Part shown: positions 61,488 to 64,000 of the stretch, in pieces
How the letters are laid out: each line of letters begins with the position of its first letter
Numbering within the stretch: the stretch's first letter is position 1
The notes under the pieces: generated by a model
Told to the model about the DNA's origin: nothing
The model's database searches: none
The model's input: only the letters and a program-made list of their open reading frames with translations
Source: Eubacteriales bacterium
Lineage (GTDB): Bacteria > Bacillota > Clostridia > Lachnospirales > Lachnospiraceae
Direction of reading: 5' to 3'
Assembly: GCA_030531555.1 (NCBI GenBank)
Contig: JAUNNI010000004.1
Span: 1 to 64,000, forward strand
Length of the DNA: 64,000 nucleotides
Position numbers and translations under genes: made by a program

Positions 61488-62105
61488 ATGTCAAAATTAA
61501 ATAAGATCAAAAATGTGAATCTTGCCGATTTAGATGCAGATCATACTTTAGAGAATGCTCTCTCAGAAGATATGGCAGATCTTGCAGTAGATCCTACCGT
61601 TCCTCAGGTGACAGAGAAGATTGCTGATCCGGTAGGAAGAAATTATGAGATTATCTCAGAGATTACAGTGAAAGAAATCAGAGATTTCCTTTTAGGACAT
61701 GCCTATCATCAGATTACTACCTATGCGATCTTATTGATGGGGATTGCCTATGGAGTGTTTATGTATTTCCAGTATAAAAATCCGATTGTTCCAGTAGCTG
61801 TTATTGTGTTTGTACTTTTATTCTATCCATTGATTCTCATGGGAAGAGCAAAAAAGATTAAAAATACGAACAAAACATTTTCAGAAACCTTCCACTATAT
61901 GTTAGATGAAAAGGGATGTCATCTTCAGCTTAGCCATGAGGCAATCGATGTAGAATGGAAATATTTCCAGAAAATGATGAATGTTGGTTCTGCAGTTGTT
62001 GTTTACACCAACAAGAATAATGGATATATCATTCCGGTGAAGGATATGGGAGACAAAAAAGAAGAAATTATTGCCTTTCTTCAGGAAAAAATTGGAAGAA
62101 AATAA
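61488..62105 (+). CDS. YcxB-like membrane protein
   Basis: A 205-residue protein. A soluble N-terminal part (1-75) is followed by two membrane helices (about 83-97 and 102-122, separated by QYKNP) and a C-terminal domain resembling YcxB (FSETFHYMLDEKGCHLQLSHEAIDVEWKYFQKMMNVGSAVVVYTNKNNGYIIPVKDMGDKKEEIIAFLQEKIG). Function unknown. It lies 15 nt after tex and 12 nt before tsaE, so co-transcription is likely. AAAGGAG precedes the ATG. Confidence 0.72.
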   Translation: MSKLNKIKNVNLADLDADHTLENALSEDMADLAVDPTVPQVTEKIADPVGRNYEIISEITVKEIRDFLLGHAYHQITTYAILLMGIAYGVFMYFQYKNPIVPVAVIVFVLLFYPLILMGRAKKIKNTNKTFSETFHYMLDEKGCHLQLSHEAIDVEWKYFQKMMNVGSAVVVYTNKNNGYIIPVKDMGDKKEEIIAFLQEKIGRK

Positions 62106-62117
62106 AAGGATAAAACG

Positions 62118-62546
62118 ATGATAATTGAAACTTTCTCAGCAGAGGAAACCTTTGCCTGCGGATATGAATTTGGGCAGAAGGCAGAAGCCGGCCAGGTCTT
62201 TTGTTTTTATGGAGATCTGGGGGTAGGAAAAACCGTTTTCACCCAGGGTTTTGCCAAAGGACTGGGGATTGAAGAGCCGGTCAGCAGTCCAACTTTCACC
62301 ATCGTGCAGGTTTATGAAGAAGGTCGCCTTCCGCTGTATCATTTTGATGTATATCGCATCAGTGATCCTGATGAGATGTATGAGATAGGCTTCGATGATT
62401 ATATTGAGGGAGAGGGTGTCTGTTTTATTGAATGGGCAGAACTGATCGAGGAGATCCTGCCAGAAGAAAGAACGGAGATCATCATCGAGAAGGATCTTTC
62501 CCGCGGATATGATTATCGACAAATTACCATCCGGGAGGTGAAGTAA
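62118..62546 (+). CDS. tsaE: tRNA threonylcarbamoyladenosine biosynthesis ATPase TsaE
   Basis: A 142-residue P-loop ATPase. Walker A is GDLGVGKTVF (about residue 34) and the family motif EEPVSSPTFTIVQVYEEG follows, then HFDVYRI and the Walker-B-like FIEWAE. With TsaB and TsaD it makes the t6A modification at position 37 of ANN-decoding tRNAs. Its last base overlaps the tsaB start (TAATG), giving tight coupling. tsaD is not in the window. Confidence 0.95.
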   Translation: MIIETFSAEETFACGYEFGQKAEAGQVFCFYGDLGVGKTVFTQGFAKGLGIEEPVSSPTFTIVQVYEEGRLPLYHFDVYRISDPDEMYEIGFDDYIEGEGVCFIEWAELIEEILPEERTEIIIEKDLSRGYDYRQITIREVK

Positions 62547-63280
62547 TGAGATTACTTGCTTTAGACAGTGCCGGCTTAGTGGCCAGTGTTGCACTGATGG
62601 AGGAGGAAAACCTCTTAGCGGAATACACGATGAATTTTAAAAAGACTCATTCCGAAACCCTACTTCCTATGATTGACGCTATGGTGGAGCTTACGGGAGT
62701 GGATCTTCAGGATATTGATGCCATTGCTGTTTCAGCTGGTCCAGGATCTTTCACAGGTCTTCGTATTGGATCTGCCACAGCAAAAGGCCTGGGTCTGGCC
62801 CTTGGCAAGCCTTTGATTTCTGTGGGGACCTTAGAAGGAATGGCCTATCATTTTATGGAGAGCAATCTGCTCATTTGCCCAATGATGGATGCCAGAAGAA
62901 AGCAGGTTTACACAGGAGTCTATCGCTTCATTGACGGAGTATTTACTACGGTCATGGAAGGAAGTGCCATGTCTGTGGAAGATTTAATGACATACTGTAA
63001 TCAGCTTAATGAAACGGTACTCTTTTTAGGAGATGGGGTACCAGTTTATAAAAATATGATGGAGGAGCTTCTTACCGTTTCCCATCGCTATGCACCGGCT
63101 CATATGAACAGACAGAGAGCTTCTGCTGTGGCAGCAAGAGCATTTGACTTATATAAAGAAGGAAAAATTGAGACGGCAGCAGAACATGCACCGGTCTATT
63201 TTAGAAAATCACAGGCAGAGCGCGAGTTAGAAGCCAAAGGGGAGCATTTGGATGCAGACAGCGTAAGTCGTGCACATTAA
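62546..63280 (+). CDS. tsaB: tRNA threonylcarbamoyladenosine biosynthesis protein TsaB
   Basis: A 244-residue ASKHA-fold protein. MRLLALDSAGLVASVALMEEENLLAEYTMN opens the fold; HSETLLPMIDAMVELTGVDLQDIDAIAVSAGPGSFTGLRIGSATAKGLGLAL contains the typical GPGSFTGLRIG motif. It forms the scaffold for TsaD in the t6A complex. Start overlaps tsaE. It is followed by rimI with a start 27 nt on, the usual tsaE-tsaB-rimI order. Confidence 0.96.
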   Translation: MRLLALDSAGLVASVALMEEENLLAEYTMNFKKTHSETLLPMIDAMVELTGVDLQDIDAIAVSAGPGSFTGLRIGSATAKGLGLALGKPLISVGTLEGMAYHFMESNLLICPMMDARRKQVYTGVYRFIDGVFTTVMEGSAMSVEDLMTYCNQLNETVLFLGDGVPVYKNMMEELLTVSHRYAPAHMNRQRASAVAARAFDLYKEGKIETAAEHAPVYFRKSQAERELEAKGEHLDADSVSRAH

Positions 63281-63307
63281 TTGTTAAGTAAAAGGATAGA
63301 TAAGAGA

Positions 63308-63754
63308 ATGATCTTATATCGACCAATGACAGAGCTGGATTGTGAGCAGGTTTCTTATTTGTATAAGGAATGCTTTTCACAGCCATGGAGTCTGTCAGCA
63401 ATCAAAGAAATGTTTACCACGGATGGTTATATTTCTTTGGTCGCAGAAAATGATGAAAAAGAAATCATCGGTTATGTGGGAATGAAGACGGTTTTTGATG
63501 AGGCAGATATCACCAATGTTGCCGTTCTTCCTTCCATGCGAAAACAGGGAATTGCCAAAATTTTGCTGAGGGAATTGATGGAAGAGGCGAAGAAGAAAGG
63601 AATCATTTCAATTTTTCTTGAAGTCAGAGCTTCCAACATCCCGGCCATTACTCTTTATGAGCATGCAGATTTTAAAAACTGTGGCCGTCGTAAAAATTAC
63701 TATCATGAACCAGAGGAAGATGCACTTCTCATGGTGTGGAATCAAGAAGCATAA
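63308..63754 (+). CDS. rimI: Ribosomal protein S18 alanine N-acetyltransferase RimI family
   Basis: A 148-residue GNAT acetyltransferase. The acetyl-CoA loop is VLPSMRKQGIAKILLREL (R/QxxGxA type) and the C-terminal ASNIPAITLYEHADFKNCGRRKNYYHEPEEDALLM matches RimI. It acetylates protein N-terminal alanine residues, classically of S18. A start at 63281 is in frame, but the family begins near MILYRPMTELDC, so the ATG at 63308 is chosen. It follows tsaB, as in many Firmicutes. Confidence 0.9.
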   Translation: MILYRPMTELDCEQVSYLYKECFSQPWSLSAIKEMFTTDGYISLVAENDEKEIIGYVGMKTVFDEADITNVAVLPSMRKQGIAKILLRELMEEAKKKGIISIFLEVRASNIPAITLYEHADFKNCGRRKNYYHEPEEDALLMVWNQEA

Positions 63755-63787
63755 CGGATGAAGATTATGTAGAAAAGAGGAATTAAC

Positions 63788-64000
63788 ATGCTGGAATTAT
63801 GTCTGCTTGGCTGTGGAGGAATGATGCCACTACCATATCGACGTCTGACATCCTTTATGGCCAGATATAATGGCAGCAGCATTTTGATTGATTGCGGAGA
63901 AGGAACACAGATTGGAATTAAACATCATGGCTGGAGCTTTAAACCCATTGATGTCATCTGTTTCACTCATTTCCATGCGGATCATATCAGTGGGCTTCCT
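63788..64000 (+). CDS. rnz: Ribonuclease Z, N-terminal part, cut by the window edge
   Basis: The first 71 residues of a metallo-beta-lactamase-fold tRNA 3' endonuclease. [37 protein letters not shown] and the zinc motif [13 protein letters not shown] (HxHxDH, residues 61-66) are diagnostic. GAGGA precedes the ATG. The rest lies beyond 64000. RNase Z matures tRNAs without encoded CCA, and both tRNA genes in this window lack CCA. Confidence 0.9.
   Translation, partial: MLELCLLGCGGMMPLPYRRLTSFMARYNGSSILIDCGEGTQIGIKHHGWSFKPIDVICFTHFHADHISGLP

Noticed and set aside
1..64000. CRISPR arrays, insertion sequences, integrases or prophage
   Set aside because: No regularly spaced repeats, transposase motifs, or phage genes were found on either strand.

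Overview
The window is a 64 kb stretch of chromosome from a low-GC, anaerobic-type Firmicute, most probably a member of the Lachnospiraceae (Clostridia). The evidence is a PolC-type DNA polymerase, a long-form hibernation factor Hpf, strong AAGGAGG-like ribosome binding sites, sigma-A promoters with 17-18 nt spacers, an EutS/PduU-type microcompartment shell protein, a non-pyrrolysine MttB-family methyltransferase and an LctP/GlcD lactate module. No species can be named from the sequence alone. There are no insertion sequences, prophage genes, CRISPR arrays or rRNA genes; base composition looks even and the region reads as core chromosome with accessory metabolic islands.

Layout. 1-3.6 kb (minus): the front of a bacterial microcompartment operon (eutS-like shell protein, eutP-like GTPase, two MtnK-like sugar kinases) running off the left edge. 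3.7-8.3 kb: a small GIY-YIG protein, a hemolysin-III membrane protein, an omega-amidase-like nitrilase, and a two-gene acyl-CoA ligase / E2-like acyltransferase operon. 8.6-12.8 kb: a DEAD-box RNA helicase, a GH13 amylase and tRNA-Tyr plus tRNA-Leu. 13-22.6 kb: a VanW / XpaC / TelA operon, an NlpC/P60 cell-wall hydrolase, and a CNNM transporter followed by a 957-aa McrB-like AAA+ protein. 22.8-28.3 kb: a HAD::Gfo/Idh/MocA fusion, a sigma-70 paralogue that stops before region 4, dnaG, trmK and, convergently, the RNase P RNA gene. 28.4-34.5 kb: a two-component system followed by a large membrane protein, an ABC ATPase whose catalytic motifs are all degraded, and an ABC-2 permease. 35-38.2 kb: an MttB-family methyltransferase, a tiny membrane protein and a sodium:solute symporter. 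38.3-49.7 kb: thrC, rpoD, polC, a gamma-carbonic anhydrase-like protein, an unknown anchored protein, an AlaX-type editing protein and a lipoprotein. 50-54.3 kb: lactate permease, FAD-linked lactate/glycolate dehydrogenase and a FadR-type GntR regulator. 54.4-64 kb: a dense cluster of DnaA boxes, then hpf, secA, prfB, tex, a YcxB-like protein, tsaE, tsaB, rimI and the start of rnz (cut by the window edge).

How the genes work together. Information processing dominates (dnaG, polC, rpoD, secA, prfB, hpf, tex, tsaB/E, rimI, rnpB, tRNAs). The metabolic islands point to fermentation of small molecules: an aldehyde-generating sugar or nucleoside by-product in a microcompartment, quaternary amines by corrinoid methyl transfer, and lactate. 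The most unusual items are the truncated sigma paralogue directly upstream of dnaG, the two-component/pseudo-ABC operon, the McrB-like AAA+ protein near TelA/XpaC, the HAD::Gfo fusion lacking its catalytic lysine, and the DnaA-box cluster far from any visible dnaA. All statements are from reading the sequence; no database search was run.
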